In this document: piece by piece, positions 11,574 through 27,229 of the stretch
How the letters are laid out: each line of letters starts with the position of its first letter
Position numbering within the stretch: the stretch's first letter is position 1
Source of the DNA: Glandiceps talaboti
Lineage: Eukaryota > Hemichordata > Enteropneusta > Spengelidae
DNA length: 64,000 bases
Direction: 5' to 3'
NCBI RefSeq assembly: GCF_964340395.1
Contig: NC_135560.1
Location: forward strand, 21,267,675 to 21,331,674
Position numbers and translations under genes: made by a program
The notes under the pieces: generated by a model
Databases searched by the model: none
What the model was told of the DNA's origin: nothing
Seen by the model: only the letters and a program-made list of their open reading frames with translations

Positions 11574-13149
11574 AACTGAAATTAGGGGTGATACACAGCC
11601 TACCAATTGTAAAACCAACAATCCAGCACGTATCCATGTCATATTATAAGTCCTCAATGATGGCACATTCACCATTTCTGTATTGTCTGTACACATGTAT
11701 GTATGTCAGTTGTCTATCCCTTGGAAACTGTCTTGCAAAATTTTGAGATATCTTGTCAATACTTTGTTGCACACACACTGGTTAACAGCAGGTCACACAA
11801 ATCAATAGGTTGATTGCGAAAAGGTCTTGATTTGAACTTTTTTGGCAGCCATACAAGGTATTTCAAGTATATACTGGTGCATGTATATCCTCCAGTTAGT
11901 GTCCAGTATATCATATGTCAAGTATGGCACAGATTCCCACTCAAAAGTGTGCCAGATAGTCAAGATGCAGCTGATAGGAAATGCTGTGAAAAACCTGCAC
12001 TGATACAATTTTGGGAAAGTAAAGTCACTTTCACTGATGCAAATCATCTTAAGATAAACTCACAATTGAACGGTTTGACTTTTGGATTATCAGCAGCAAT
12101 AAATTGATATGGCCTTGTCACGCATAATTTCACTGTACCTATCATATCCATTCAGTAACAAGTGTAGTCTGGTATTCAGTGAGTCAATGTCAATAATTGA
12201 TGGTGTAACTGTCTGTATAATAGAAACTACTATCCGGAGAGTGCTACCGATATCTCAATGACATGGGATATTTTCTATGTATTATACCAGTCCATGCACA
12301 AGCCACGATATTGTCTCTGAACAGAAAATATAGATTATATACGAAGGTCATTCTATGTCACAACAACCTGTGTCTACCTCACTGATCACTGGTTCTGTGG
12401 TGCTAAAACTATGAGTCAAAACATTCCAAATCACCCCCTCCCCTCATAAATCATGGTATTATATTATTCCCCAACATTTGAGTCAGAGGGTGATTACATG
12501 TATGTATGTTAAAATACTCTCTATGACAGTGTGGTAGAAAATACAAGTACATTTTTTAAAACTGAACTCATACACATTTAACTATTCTAAGTATCATCTA
12601 AATCATTTAGTATGGCATTGATACAGCTTTTCTTTCTGATGTATGGAACCAGAATTTGGTATTTTTTCTATCCTTTCCTTAGTACTTTGTGGTGACACAC
12701 AAGAAAACACATATTTTTTCTTATCATTTTCACCGACAAACAGTTTTTGTTTCTTAAGACTATTTTCATACGCAGTGACAACATATTGTCAGTATTCATA
12801 TGCTATATGTATCTCATGAAATGATTGTAATGAATGAATCAATCATTATTTGTATATCACTATGATCATATACTACAAGATAACACTATCTGTAAACTGT
12901 ACTAAACAAATCTACAGGGAGTAAACTTCTTTGTTAAAAACTCCGTCAAAAGGACTGCATACATGTAATGCCATGGAATATTTAAACAAGCATTGCAGCT
13001 ATATGTTGAAGTCTAAGCAGTGTACCACCTATTCGATTTGACACTGACACTCAGCTATGTCTTTAGTCTAGAAACTGTATGTATGGGCTTGTTTTCTATA
13101 ATCTTTCTCTCCACTTATAGTCAAATGGACAAAATCGAGATCGAGATCA

Positions 13150-16095
<2,946 letters not shown>

Positions 16096-16424
16096 CAGAC
16101 ACACACACGGACAGACACCGCTCCATGCCTTTACCACTACTGAACCTTATCAGTTCAGTTGTGTTAATAACCAAATACATTGTTTCTTTGCTCTGAAATG
16201 AAAAAGTATACCTTTACACTTTATATAGATGCTATAATGGATTGTGGTACATACAGAAAATGCTTTACTTTGGTGTGATGGGTTGTAGATACATGTACAT
16301 TTGTAGTTGGATAAACAGACATCAAGTTGCATATCCCATGCTGTAATCAAAATAGATCCAAAACTAGCGTTTCAAAATACCATGTTAACGTTGGAAAATA
16401 CTCTTATTGTGAATAATAATCTTC

Positions 16425-16690
16425 ATTTTTACTGGACAGTTCTTTAAGTTTTATAAACTTGTCTCCCAAGAAGTCCAGTAAGGGCTGACCCTCATGGGTT
16501 CAGTATTGATGATGGGTGGAACACAGGAATATGCAGGGAAAACCTGTGTTGTTTTGGTAGAACCAAACTGAATGATACTCTTCTTATTTACAGTATGGTA
16601 AATTCATTCAAACCAAGACCAGGGTTTGAACCCACACCACACATGGTTATAAGAAGCCAGTTGTTTAGCTACTCGGCAATCAACAACCCT
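16425..16690 (-). mobile_element. tRNA-derived SINE, antisense
   Basis: On the minus strand TTGCCGAGTAGCTAA (complement near 16665-16679) resembles a tRNA A box, and GGGTTCAAACCC (complement of 16622-16633) a B box. The gap between them is close to that of a tRNA, with an anticodon-arm-like CTGGCTTCTTATAACCA in between. About 200 bases of non-tRNA body follow on the minus strand. It shares only the tRNA logic with the SINE at 3455, and its body differs, so the two are separate families. Boundaries approximate. Confidence 0.5.
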
Positions 16691-18110
16691 TAGATTCATT
16701 TAGAACAGAAATCTAATTATGCAGTTATAGTAATGGCAAACATATCAAAAAGAGTCTCTCTTCAGGTCAAGTTCTTGTATAGATAATGGCTGTGGCAGGA
16801 TTAGGGTTACTAAAGCAGTTAAGTTGCCTGTAACTGACTATAGACAACATACTGCAAGGAAGTGTACGGTACACATGTACATATATATACAAATTCAATA
16901 GTACTCTAGTTCCTGATGAGGTATTCTGATTTTACACTACCTTATCTTCTCACATTAAGCTAAAACAATACAAGAGCTGCTTGTTACAATTACTAAGATT
17001 CACCTTTTATGTATCATCCAAAGCCAAAACCTGGCCTTCAGTACTGTCTATTGTGGCTGTGTCCTAATGCAAATACAAAGTAGTATAGTAGCTGTTATAA
17101 TCTGTTATCAAGGCTCTTTGATATATAATTTTCAATCATACAGGAAATTGTATTTATAAATTGAATTCTGAAAAAGAATAGGATTATTCAGAGACAATTG
17201 TGAAGGTAGTAAGTTTTCTCACTGACAATTTGGATTTGCATTTAATCTAGTAGTACCACTTCAAAACATCTGTTTAACTTGAAAGTAGACTGACATATAT
17301 CAAGATTTCTGTGTTAGTTTTACACAAATGTTGGGCTGTGAGGGATCATACATAATATATGGTTATTAAAATGGTTGGGATTTTTTAAAAATAAGTGTGG
17401 TGACAAACTATGGTTGGATTCAATGCTACTGTACAGGGATTTTTTAAAGATGAATTGTTCTGTATATCCCACTGTGGTTGTCCACTTTGTCTTGGTAAAA
17501 GAAATACTGGATAAGAATTTGTGTTTGTAAAGAAAACTTTAATTTCAAACTCTGGAAAAACATGTATGAAATATATATATAATACTATTAGATCATTGTA
17601 TCTACTGACAGCCTCTTGTAAGGTCATTTTCCAGAAATATAAAATAAATAGATCAATAAAAAAAATCAATGGTGCTGTAATGATTGACAGCCAGACAGAC
17701 ACTTTACCAAGACACTATTCCACTCATCCTTCCATTTCAGCTCAGTTATAAACTGTTAGTATTAGCACACTCTGCAAGCACAGATCAATAAACCCCAATA
17801 ATGATTTCATTATATCAATAAAAACAATAACAATATAGAAGAATTTTTTTCAACTAACATCACATATTTTGACCTAAATCACACATTTGTGATGCAAACA
17901 TTTCATTTGAATATCCCATCTAGCCACCCTAAGTAATTAGTCATTCATTACCCCCCCCCCCATCCCCCACCCCCTCATACAGACACACATAACCGAACTA
18001 TAAACTACACAGAAAATGACCTTACAGAATCATACATCATGTATGAAATAGATTCTTGGAATCCGACATGTAAGCAATAAAGTTTATATCTCAGGCACAT
18101 GCGAGATCAT
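16691..18110. other. non-coding stretch
   Basis: No supported gene. C-rich tract at 17951-17975 (a run of 11 C, then two shorter C blocks). Confidence 0.55.
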
Positions 18111-18276
18111 GTAAACCACGGGCACTCGAATCAATGTGTATGATTTATTTTTTTAATGTATAGTGAATCACTCGAATCAATCTGTATGATTTGGGGAGGA
18201 AAAATGTATATGGCTTATTCACTATACATTTAAAAAAAAAATCATACACATTGATTCGAGTGCCTGTGGTGTAAAC
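18111..18276. repeat. foldback with about 53-bp arms and an internal half-arm copy
   Basis: Left arm 18116-18168 and right arm 18217-18270 are near-perfect complements, reading GGCACTCGAATCAATGTGTA, then TGATTT, a T-rich run and AATGTATAGTGAA. The 48-base spacer starts with a direct copy of the arm's outer part (CACTCGAATCAATCTGTATG at 18169-18188). The right arm can therefore pair with either the full left arm or the inner copy. Confidence 0.85.
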
Positions 18277-18792
18277 AGAATGGCAAATCACGAAATGTTG
18301 TCATGTTGTACATTTATATATGCTAACATAACTGAATGTTGACAACACTGATCCAACCAACGTGGCAAAAAAAGCGAATCTACTTCCTTTGCCAGAGAAT
18401 CCATGCATGAAGAAACTTACCAACTCTCCAACCCAAAGGTACAGTCCGAAGTTTTACCAAACTTTGGACAATGATTGTAACAAGTACACATGATTTGCAC
18501 AATGTTGATTTACACCCATGTTAATTAAAAACTATAAGCTATAATGATATTTTAAAGACAAATTGTTTATGTTATGTAACGTGCACTTTGACCTTAACAG
18601 GTTTAACCTTGACAAAAATAACCTTTTCTCTGGCCTTTCCAAAGTTTCCGCTCTCCATTCAGCGTGTAACTGTAAGACGAATCGAATTTGTCGTTCATAT
18701 ATCTTGTTTATGACATAGTATCTCCACGAATGCAAACAATTGTGCTTATTGAACATGTCTGTGATAATATAATATGAAACCCCTTCACTCAC

Positions 18793-18873
18793 CTATGTAC
18801 ATGGATAACGTGATCAGCTGTTCCTCAATTGTTAGTTTCACTTTCGACACTTATCACCTCTGGCCGCCGCCAT
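18793..18873 (-). CDS. candidate first coding exon with a 1-base frame break
   Basis: On the minus strand an ATG (18873-18871) sits in the YY1-like motif AAAATGGCGGC and reads MAAARGDKCRK, then stop. If one extra A is assumed in the AAA at 18844-18842, the frame continues VKLTIEEQLITLSMYI and ends at a strong donor, G|GTGAGT (intron starts at 18792). As it stands the exon is either 5' UTR with a later ATG (18802-18800, reading MYI up to the same donor) or a coding exon with a single-base assembly error or mutation. The donor and the promoter-like setting are the main support. Product unknown. A second strong minus-strand donor (GTAAGT, complement of 18415-18420) lies 370 bases further along. 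Confidence 0.35.
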
Positions 18874-18876
18874 TTT
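18866..18876 (-). promoter_or_regulatory. YY1-type promoter motif
   Basis: The complement AAAATGGCGGC matches the AANATGGCGGC form of YY1 sites, which in animals commonly lies just downstream of transcription starts with the same orientation, sometimes overlapping the start codon. It overlaps the ATG of the candidate minus-strand exon. Confidence 0.45.
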
Positions 18877-19066
18877 ATTTCTATCCCACAAGTCCACATT
18901 TACCATGTTCCCTGAACATTCTTTGAAATATGGGAAATGGTAATAGCAACTATACAGATTAAAAATATAATTTTATGATTGTATTTTAACCTCTTTTCTT
19001 TCCAAAACGAAGATTTTCAGTAAATATGTTTTTATCTTGCGTCTATATGGTATTAAAAAGTCTAAA

Positions 19067-19107
19067 ATGATAAATGTTTCCGACTTTTTCTTCTTGTGGG
19101 AGTGTGG
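19067..19107 (+). CDS. candidate short first coding exon
   Basis: ATG with A at -3, reading MINVSDFFFLWEC plus two bases, up to a strong donor G|GTAAGT at 19108. It lies about 190 bases from the oppositely oriented candidate exon at 18793-18873, within the same CpG-richer region. No continuation exon was found. A 41-base open segment before a GTAAGT can easily occur by chance, so confidence is low. Confidence 0.22.
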
Positions 19108-19800
19108 GTAAGTACACAATAGGGTACGTGGTAGGGCAATTTGCACGCCGCTTCCTTCTGTTCAACCAGCATTACCAGGTACTGTTCCGGGTCTGTTTTC
19201 TTTATTTTTGCCTCTGTAATGGTTTTGACTGACGATTTCTTAGGAATTTCTTTAAAATGGTATTTATGGGTATCGATTGCTTAACCCCTAATGTGCTGCA
19301 GGTCCCATACTGCTGTAATATTTCTTCTTTATGTTTGCGCAACATTGTCATTGATCAGCAGTGAGTTCCCCAAATCGATTTTTGACCTGCTTTACTTCAA
19401 CGGGAAATTGAATTTATTCTGTGTTAATGCATCTAAAATCCAATTTACTAGATAGCTTGCTTTTTAGACAGACGCTTTCGACATGATTGGGATAATATAC
19501 GAAGAAGTTTCATTCATAAGCACTGAGAAATAAATACCCCGCTGCGCGTTGCAATCGCTAGCGTCGCGTCGTGTTAGTATTAGAATGGGATTATCATAAA
19601 CCATGCAACTGAGGATATGGTGGCGGTGTAAATTTAACGTTTTAGTTGTACGAAGCGCAGCGTTAGACTTTCGTCATTTTGTCTAGTTACGCCAAATAAG
19701 AAACAAAAATACACATACTCGGTCTATTGAACCTTCCTCTATCACGATTCGAATTTGTCGCGTAATTTGAATCCCTTGCCCATGTTGCAAAACGTTGAAT

Positions 19801-22800
19801 ATCCTAATGTATCATTGTATGTGACTGTAGTCTGCTACTGTTATGTACACGTTTTAGATATGCCGGGAAAGTTTACTTTTACAGAGTATTTGCACCGACT
19901 GTAGAGTACTTGTAGTGGAGTGTGTATTTATAAACTAGAACAATTAATTCAAGAATATTCTTTTCACCATGCTCTCGGATATGTAACACTAACAGCCTGG
20001 TCCCAGAAATTGTATGGGATAGGTTGCAAATTGGAATTTGTGAAGTTTGCTAAAGTTAGTTAGAAATGTCTTTGTAAGTGACCAGAAAAGGGAAGTTGTC
20101 GGTAAACCATTACATGTATGTACACATTTTGTGATTTTATCGATTATACCTGCTTGCAGATGGAGTAAGTCAGGACTTGAGATTGTTAGTGTTAATTTCC
20201 CTTTTCTTTTCCATCCAGCAATGATCATTAGACATGTTAACATATAGCTTTACTGAGATGTTAGTATCTTTTCTTGTGATGTAAATGGGTATTGATTTTT
20301 GGTGTACAACAGTTGGTGATGTTTGTGGTATATTTCAGTTCCACGCAAGTTTATACACAAAGATTTTGAAGTTTATACAAATCACAAATTGTTAGAATGA
20401 ACTATCTCAAACTTTTCTTTTGTAATCACTACCATAGGCATAATGGTCATTTATATACATCTCAATAATGATAGTACTAATATTATTTAGACTACTAGTA
20501 TATATAGTAGTTTCCTCTGAGATCATGGAATGGTTTGGTAAAGTTTATAGTTATGTTGTATAATTCTATACAGAACATAAGTAAATAAATTAATGAAAGG
20601 CAGAAATAAGCCTGACTGGACTTTTCCAGTGTAGACGTATTGTGGAAGTTTTGGGCTCCATGAAGTATATTTATACTTGTTTGTTGTGTTCAGCACAACG
20701 CATGCAGCAGCATCGACAATGTCAACATTTTATGTACCAAATTTACTGCTGTTTGGGTACAAACAAATAAAATGCTATACTTCTTTAATTTCTCTTTATC
20801 AACTTACTTGTAATTTTGGGTGATAAAATCCCACTTTGGTAACTTTAATCAACTTTGAAATCTCCTAATGAAGCCCTATTGCACTTGACATGACCCTGGC
20901 CAGTTTTGGGATTTCCTGCAATGGTTTATGGGAAATCCTTTTGTAGTGACATCACAAATATACACCTTTATTGATTGACTTCTGTACGGTAAACAACTCA
21001 AGAAGGTTTTATAATTCTAATGTAATCACCATTCTCACAACTAGAGCTGATGTTTCTTCTGTGGCACTGCCTCTTGGATGGTGTGTCTTTGATGGTGCCA
21101 TAAAAGAGGCAGTGGTTTACAATGATGACTATCATGGTATTGTGTTTTGTAAGGAATATAGACAAATATAGAGATGGACATGTCGATTAATCATATAAGA
21201 AAATTGTGCAATACTTATATCACAATCTACTCTGAAATCATGTAGTATAAAGCTATAATGCTTCATGCATGAGGGGGATACATACATGTAGACAATCTCT
21301 TACCCAGTCTACATGTGCATGTATGGACATTGGTGTATGAACCATGAATATATTGTATTGTAGTGCTGTAAGTTGAGTGCACAGTAGCCTTGTTGGACCT
21401 AGTCTTAATGCCAGAATGTTTTCTCAACAAGGCTCACAGTTTGGCAATATCATTCGTAGTTATCCATTGTATGTAACTAACAGTTGGAAACCAGGAAGGG
21501 GGTGAATGTTGGGGCTGGTGGCTGTTGTGATATTATCTTTGAAGATAACACCAACCTTTCATGATGCGTGTCCACTTATTGAGTAAAGTACATATACCAC
21601 ACCCAGTATAGACACTTTCAATATACATGAGATATTTTAGCTTGAAGTTTTTTATGTGTGGTTTGGTTTTTGTGTACAGTTATTTGAAACATACGATAGT
21701 ACATGTAGCATACATATTAGAGATAACAGCTTCTCTTTTTTTTTGCCTTATTTGTGTATGAGTATGATGTCATAATATTAATCATTTGTGAAATAATACC
21801 AACCATTCATGATGCGTGTCCATAGGTAAAAACATGGATTATGAAAAATGGATGAGATAAGTAGTATAGTTGTACCATTGTGAGGAAAGTAGTTTCATTT
21901 GTACATTGGAATTGTTTATTTTTGTATGAACCCCAGTGACCGTTTCAATAATTCAGATATTGAATTAATGATATAGGAGTGATGAATGAGGAGCGGGTAA
22001 TTGACGTTTATTGTTGAAAGATGACATCATCATCATATATTGTATATGGAGGCCCACTGTATAGGAAAGAATATGTATGATTCGAATGTGTAAAAAAAAG
22101 TAAGGAAACTGAGTTTTTGAGGTTCCATCGTACCAAAATATTACATGTATGTACAAAGACAGAAATTTGCAGTAGTACACTTTCTTATACATGTAAAGGG
22201 CAAATTTTTGGCAACGAGTCAAAATAATGAAAAAGTCGCCCACATACATGTACTACATAGTAGGAAAGAATGAGAACATCAAATTTTTGAAGTTAGCAAG
22301 AAAATGCTGTGCTAATAGCATGTCAGATCTGCTTAGGGGACATGCTGGACTCAGATGTGACTGGTTTAAAATTTTAGACCAAAAAGTTAATGTGGTCAAC
22401 AATACCTGTGCACCAGTAGTATACAGTACTGTATTGCTGTGAAATTATGATAAAATGACCCTGTCATTTTTGTTCTCAATATTTGAAATAAAATGTCTTT
22501 TTCTTCAAATTTATGAATTTGGTGTATACAAATTAATTGATATGTCCTAATTTATTTTGCATGAGTTTTGATCATAACAAGTTGTTGACATCAGTATTTA
22601 GTGATTATTGAATCATTGGAGAAAAGCAATATTTTTAGACAATGATGCAGAATTTGAGAAAATGTAAAAATAAAAATGTAGTCTTTTAATGTCAGTGAAT
22701 ACTGTGATACTTGGTTAGTAGAATTGTGTTGATACCAACTAATTTCATTGCTGTGGTGTTATACTGAGAGACATGTATTTAATCAAACTTCTGTCTATGA

Positions 22801-23733
22801 TAAGCTGCCAACGACAGTAATTTGGTTTTAATATCAAGTATTGATCAGAGAGAAGTTTATTATGTAAACTGTGACAAAGGCTTCTTATAACTTGGTTGGA
22901 GAAAATCAAATATGAATATCACAAACTGAGCCCATTGTCATCGTCACACTCCAGATCCATGTGGCTGCCTGTGATTGGCTGGTTGTCGTCCTCATTGTCC
23001 AATATAGCCTCCAAGCATCTAATAAAAGCCTACTAAGTCACTTACAAATATGTCTTTCCCCAACAATGATTTTTCTTATTGACTACATTGTATAGTTTGG
23101 ATTCTGGGTCTGATGGATTTTTGATTCACACAGTGTAATGGTTGCAAGGCGCACATAGCGTGCCACGATTTCAGTTTTAAAGAATTATTTTCATCCCCTT
23201 CAGAAATGTTTGCCAATAACAGCTGCCATGTTCTATTAGTTGCATGTCCAAATTTGAATGTACATGTATAAGATTGAAAGACGTTATATATGGTATTCTT
23301 AACACTGATCAAAGACAGAAACTAACCATTATTTTTTACTGTATATTGAATTTAAATGAAAGCTAAAATATGAATTAGTTGTCATGTATTCATCTTGAAT
23401 TCTTCCTTCAATTGTTTTCTACACAATTGTCCATACTTAGCTCCAAAAATTGAAATTATTAAGACTCTCTGGTAAAGTTCCACTTGGGACACAATTTCTT
23501 CACTGCTGTTTCTTGCCCATATTTTGTAGCATGCTTATTTATTTTATTCTAATAAAGCACATTTGTGTACAACTAAAGAGAAAGTGACAAGCAAGAAGTT
23601 TAAGTCGACAGTGTAGTATGTCCACCTACACAGTAGCAAACATGACATTAGCCTCCGGTTGTTATATACAGCTAGGCAGTTACAACTAGATTTCATAGTC
23701 ATGTTTCCTTGTGGAACAATCTGGGACAATTAA
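19801..23733. other. non-coding stretch
   Basis: No supported gene. A 22-base near-identical motif ('ccaacctttcatgatgcgtg' and its twin) occurs at about 21551 and 21799. CCAAT-type motifs in both orientations ('gattggctgg', 'gtccaatata') occur near 22975-23010 without a clear start site. Confidence 0.5.
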
Positions 23734-23881
23734 ATGTTATTCCCCAATATTTTTCTTCAGCCGAGGATAATACGAGTGACCTAAGGGGCATTTGTCACTT
23801 CGAGTCGCTATATGAGTAGTGACAACCCTTAGGTCATGAGTATTTTCTGGCTGAATGAAGAAAAATATTGGAGAGTAACAT
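23734..23881. mobile_element. short foldback MITE, 148 bp
   Basis: Arms of about 65 bases: the left reads ATGTTATTCCCCAATATTTT and continues TCTTCA...GCC, then GTGACCTAAGGG. The complement of the right arm reads ATGTTACTCTCCAATATTTT, then TCTTCATTCAGCC and ATGACCTAAGGG. The centre is GTCACT...AGTGAC with a loop of about 15 bases. Left flank is TTAA (23730-23733). The right flank is AATT, so a TTAA duplication is not confirmed. Confidence 0.75.
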
Positions 23882-24350
23882 AATTATACCAGTGTTAGTA
23901 ATATCAAAGAAAAAATCGGAAAAATGATGCCAATTTTGAACGTTTTGACTCGTATTTCGAACACAGCAGAACCAGTGATGTAGACATGCATTGTTGTGAC
24001 ATAGACATGTGGTCGTGACAAAGAATGACCAGAGTATATATTCCAATTTCCATATTTTTTGTTGAACCTGGCTTGTGCATGATATAATACACTATACATG
24101 TAGGTGTTCGATGACAACACACATGTACTAGTATCTGTCACTCACCATGTCTCTACTACATTATAAGTCTTCCTTTACTGCAAAACCCCCCAGACATTTC
24201 TAAGTCTTCGACCAATACGAAGAAAGCTAGTAAATGAACAAATAAAAAGATATGAGTTATAAGCCATGAAAGTGTTATGGTCCATAGTGTGTATTAAAGA
24301 TGTATATTTGTATCTTTGTGAAAAAGTAATACAGTCATGTTGGAAATGTA

Positions 24351-24405
24351 GTCAAGACAGGGTCAGATAACATAGAAGTACAGTCAAGACAGGGTCAGAT
24401 AACAG
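24351..24405. repeat. 32-bp tandem duplication
   Basis: GTCAAGACAGGGTCAGATAA occurs at 24351 and again 32 bases later. Confidence 0.9.
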
Positions 24406-25106
24406 AAACTCATAATTAGATTGGTGCACATGTACCTGTAGACTTAGTCCCATACACACATTTTCCATGGATAATCCTCTTTTCTCCCAAGGGGTATTTG
24501 TTTGTACACAAGTAATTACTAATTGAGCAAAACAAGATTCAGTTGTAGAAATGATGTTCTCTGAATAGGTCCAGTGATTTCCCAAGACCATTTTAGCATA
24601 GCAGGTGTGCAGCCTGTGCCCCCTTTGAGTTCCACACTCACTATAAAATTCCATGCTATCAATTGTAGTTGAAGCATTTAAAACAATAGATGTTAAATAG
24701 TGAGGGTTATGATGTCAAAAATTGACATCGACAGATCTGAGTTGCGGGAACTAAAAAGACGAGCTACATTGTACATACAAATGAAAACAAAATGGAAGCT
24801 TTTAGCATATGTATCAATAAATCGTATATAATTCTATGACAAAAAATCTCCATAGTCATTTGTTAACTAATCTCAATCAAGTAATAAGAACTTTAAAGTT
24901 TGAACCATGCTGGTCAAGGAAATGACAGTCAATTGCCACCAGAAGTTCTGACACACTTAGCAGCAGCAGTAAAATTTTATGCAAATTAGCAGCTATGCTT
25001 CATCCTGGGGAGAACACTGAGGTCAAAAACTTTTACACATGTACATTTGTATATGGGTGTAGTTTTTAGTACAGCTGAATTTGTTCGTTGGTGCTACAAT
25101 ATGGTA

Positions 25107-25162
<56 letters not shown>

Positions 25163-26227
25163 ACATCTTGATGTAAACTACTTAAAGTCAAGACCACCAG
25201 ACTGATCATAGCCTTGATGTTTGTTGGGGACTTACATATATGGTGGGTAGATAAAAAAGTTGTTCTAAATTTGAATATTATTAGCCATTATAGATGTTAT
25301 TTTAAGACCAACACTGAATATAAGTATTTGCAAACTTGAATACATGTTCTTTTCAAAGATATTGATTTTTAATGTACCACTCCAGTACTGATGTTGTTTT
25401 CAGACTAACTATTAATTTAGATGATGTATTATCCAGTGTTTCGTGTATATGGTATTTTGAAGTTATCCTATTTTTGTACAGTAAGTCATTGAATGTTCAG
25501 AAGAGAAAATATTCTCATCTCTGTCTGTGGCAGTGTCTATACATATAAAATTATGACGTGGGTTTATTATACTTGATGTTATTTCTTCAAAAATAAACTC
25601 TCAACTAATTGCTGGTGACAGAACTGCATATGGTAGATTCATTTAAAAAGCTTGATATGATTATCAAGTTAGGGGCCAAGATTTGATTTGTTCAACTTTG
25701 TATCTCCAACATGGAATAATAAATGGCATATCAGAAAGTAATATTTTCCCCATTACATTTTTTTTCTAATCAAGTCAAAACATTTTCACAGTACACTTAG
25801 ATATTACTGTTATTTCATTAATTTGAGCATTGTGTAGATAGCATTGTTACCCTTTTTTACTTATTTGAATGGCAATGGTAGTAAGATTGTGAGACTATTC
25901 CTAAGACAGGTGACTGCACATCCACACGGTCTTCATTTTCATCAGGTTGGTTTGAATTAAAGTAGCTATTACTGCAAAGTTGTAAATTTGTATGCCTGTG
26001 ATCATTCCTGCATAATATCTACGTGATAACATGTGCCTGTTGCATACATCCACCCACTGTACTGTGACTAGTCACCGTGATTTCAGCATTTAAACTAGTA
26101 ATTGTCAGTCATAGGGAATAGGCTGGCTGTTACCTGTAATTGGATGGAAACGTCTACAGGCAAAACAATAGTCACGATTAGCGCCGAGTAGTCTAGTCTC
26201 ACTCATTGTTGGATAAAGAACGGTCAT
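24406..26227. other. non-coding stretch
   Basis: Apart from the (GT)n tract listed separately I see no gene or clear repeat. Confidence 0.5.
25109..25160. repeat. (GT)26 microsatellite
   Basis: Pure GT tract between 'atggtaaa' and 'ttacatc'. Confidence 0.97.
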
Positions 26228-26324
26228 TTATAAAGGCTTGGCTCGTCAGATAATGTCGGCTGTAGTCAGAATAATATCTGATTTCTAATATCCATGTTGC
26301 TTCACTCATAACCAATACATCAAG
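26228..26324 (+). promoter_or_regulatory. possible TATA promoter with 5' non-coding exon
   Basis: TTTATAAAG at 26228 is followed about 38 bases on by an initiator-like GTCAGAA. At 26321 CAAG|GTATGT forms a strong donor. The ATG at 26293 meets a stop after five codons, so any exon here would be 5' UTR. The 200 bases upstream hold several homeodomain-like TAATT cores. Inference from motif order only. Confidence 0.3.
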
Positions 26325-27229
26325 GTATGTTTAATGGTGTATCAGTTTTACTGTTATACAATATATAATGTGCTCGTCCCTGTTCTTTACATATTATTAA
26401 TAATTTATCAGACGTAATGTTATGACAAAGGTACCACCTTTTGCCATTTTGTGGCAGGTGATGTGAAGATAGGAAGTGTATGTATAATACATGTAGATAT
26501 GGAATCGCAAATAGCAATTTAATAGAACCATAGACAGTGTCTATGATAGAACATTCTGAATTGGAAATTTTTGTTGTAGGGTTGATCAAATGTAATACTG
26601 ATTGTGTAGTGTGAATTGATAGTGAATTGTACCATTAGTTGTACATGTATATGGCAATGTGAATTTAGTGATTATAATATCCAGACAGGTTGTATTGTAT
26701 GTGTTGATGGCGTGTATTTCGGGACACCTATATGTCTATGTGACAGCATGGGATTTAGTGATTTCAATGTTGGTGTAGTTAGATGATAGTATATACATCT
26801 TCACTTGTGTATGACAACATGGATGAAGTTTCAGGGGTTGTACAAACTGGTCATTGTTTGGATGAAGGGGACATAACAGTGAATCTAGTGAGCACCACTT
26901 ATTGGCTGCTGGCAAAACAATCAGAAGGTAAACTATGCACCTAGTGATATCAAGCCATTTTAATATGGGAGGGGGGGGGGTATTGAATCTAATGAAAGAT
27001 GATGATTGTGTGCATCAGGAGAGTGGGCAAGTAAAATGCATACCCACCCAGGGGTGTCAAACAACAATAGTTGTTCAATGGAGAACTGAGACAAGTGAAT
27101 CAAATATAAACTCCATTTCAGCTGTCTAGTGTCTTATGAGAAGGTGAACAAATCAGATGTAAACCGGTAGGTACATATACATTGTACCCTGTATAAAGCA
27201 TCTTTCACAGTGATCTGCATGTGGATGTG
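26325..27229. other. non-coding stretch
   Basis: No supported coding segment. A G-run (three G, one A, ten G) lies at 26967-26980. Confidence 0.5.

Larger units (their letters stand above)
18840..19800. promoter_or_regulatory. CpG-richer, possibly bidirectional promoter region
   Basis: CpG is clearly denser than in the flanks, for example 'gctgcgcgttgc' and 'gcgtcgcgtcgtg' near 19540-19570. It holds a YY1-like motif on minus, ETS-like cores on either strand ('cttcct' near 19152, 'ttccgg' near 19186) and strong donors facing left (18792) and right (19108). No TATA box is convincing. This fits a housekeeping-type divergent promoter, by inference. Confidence 0.4.

Noticed and set aside
11802-12107. 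Overlapping 97- and 81-codon open frames on opposite strands
   Set aside because: Mutual shadows without splice signals or recognisable motifs.
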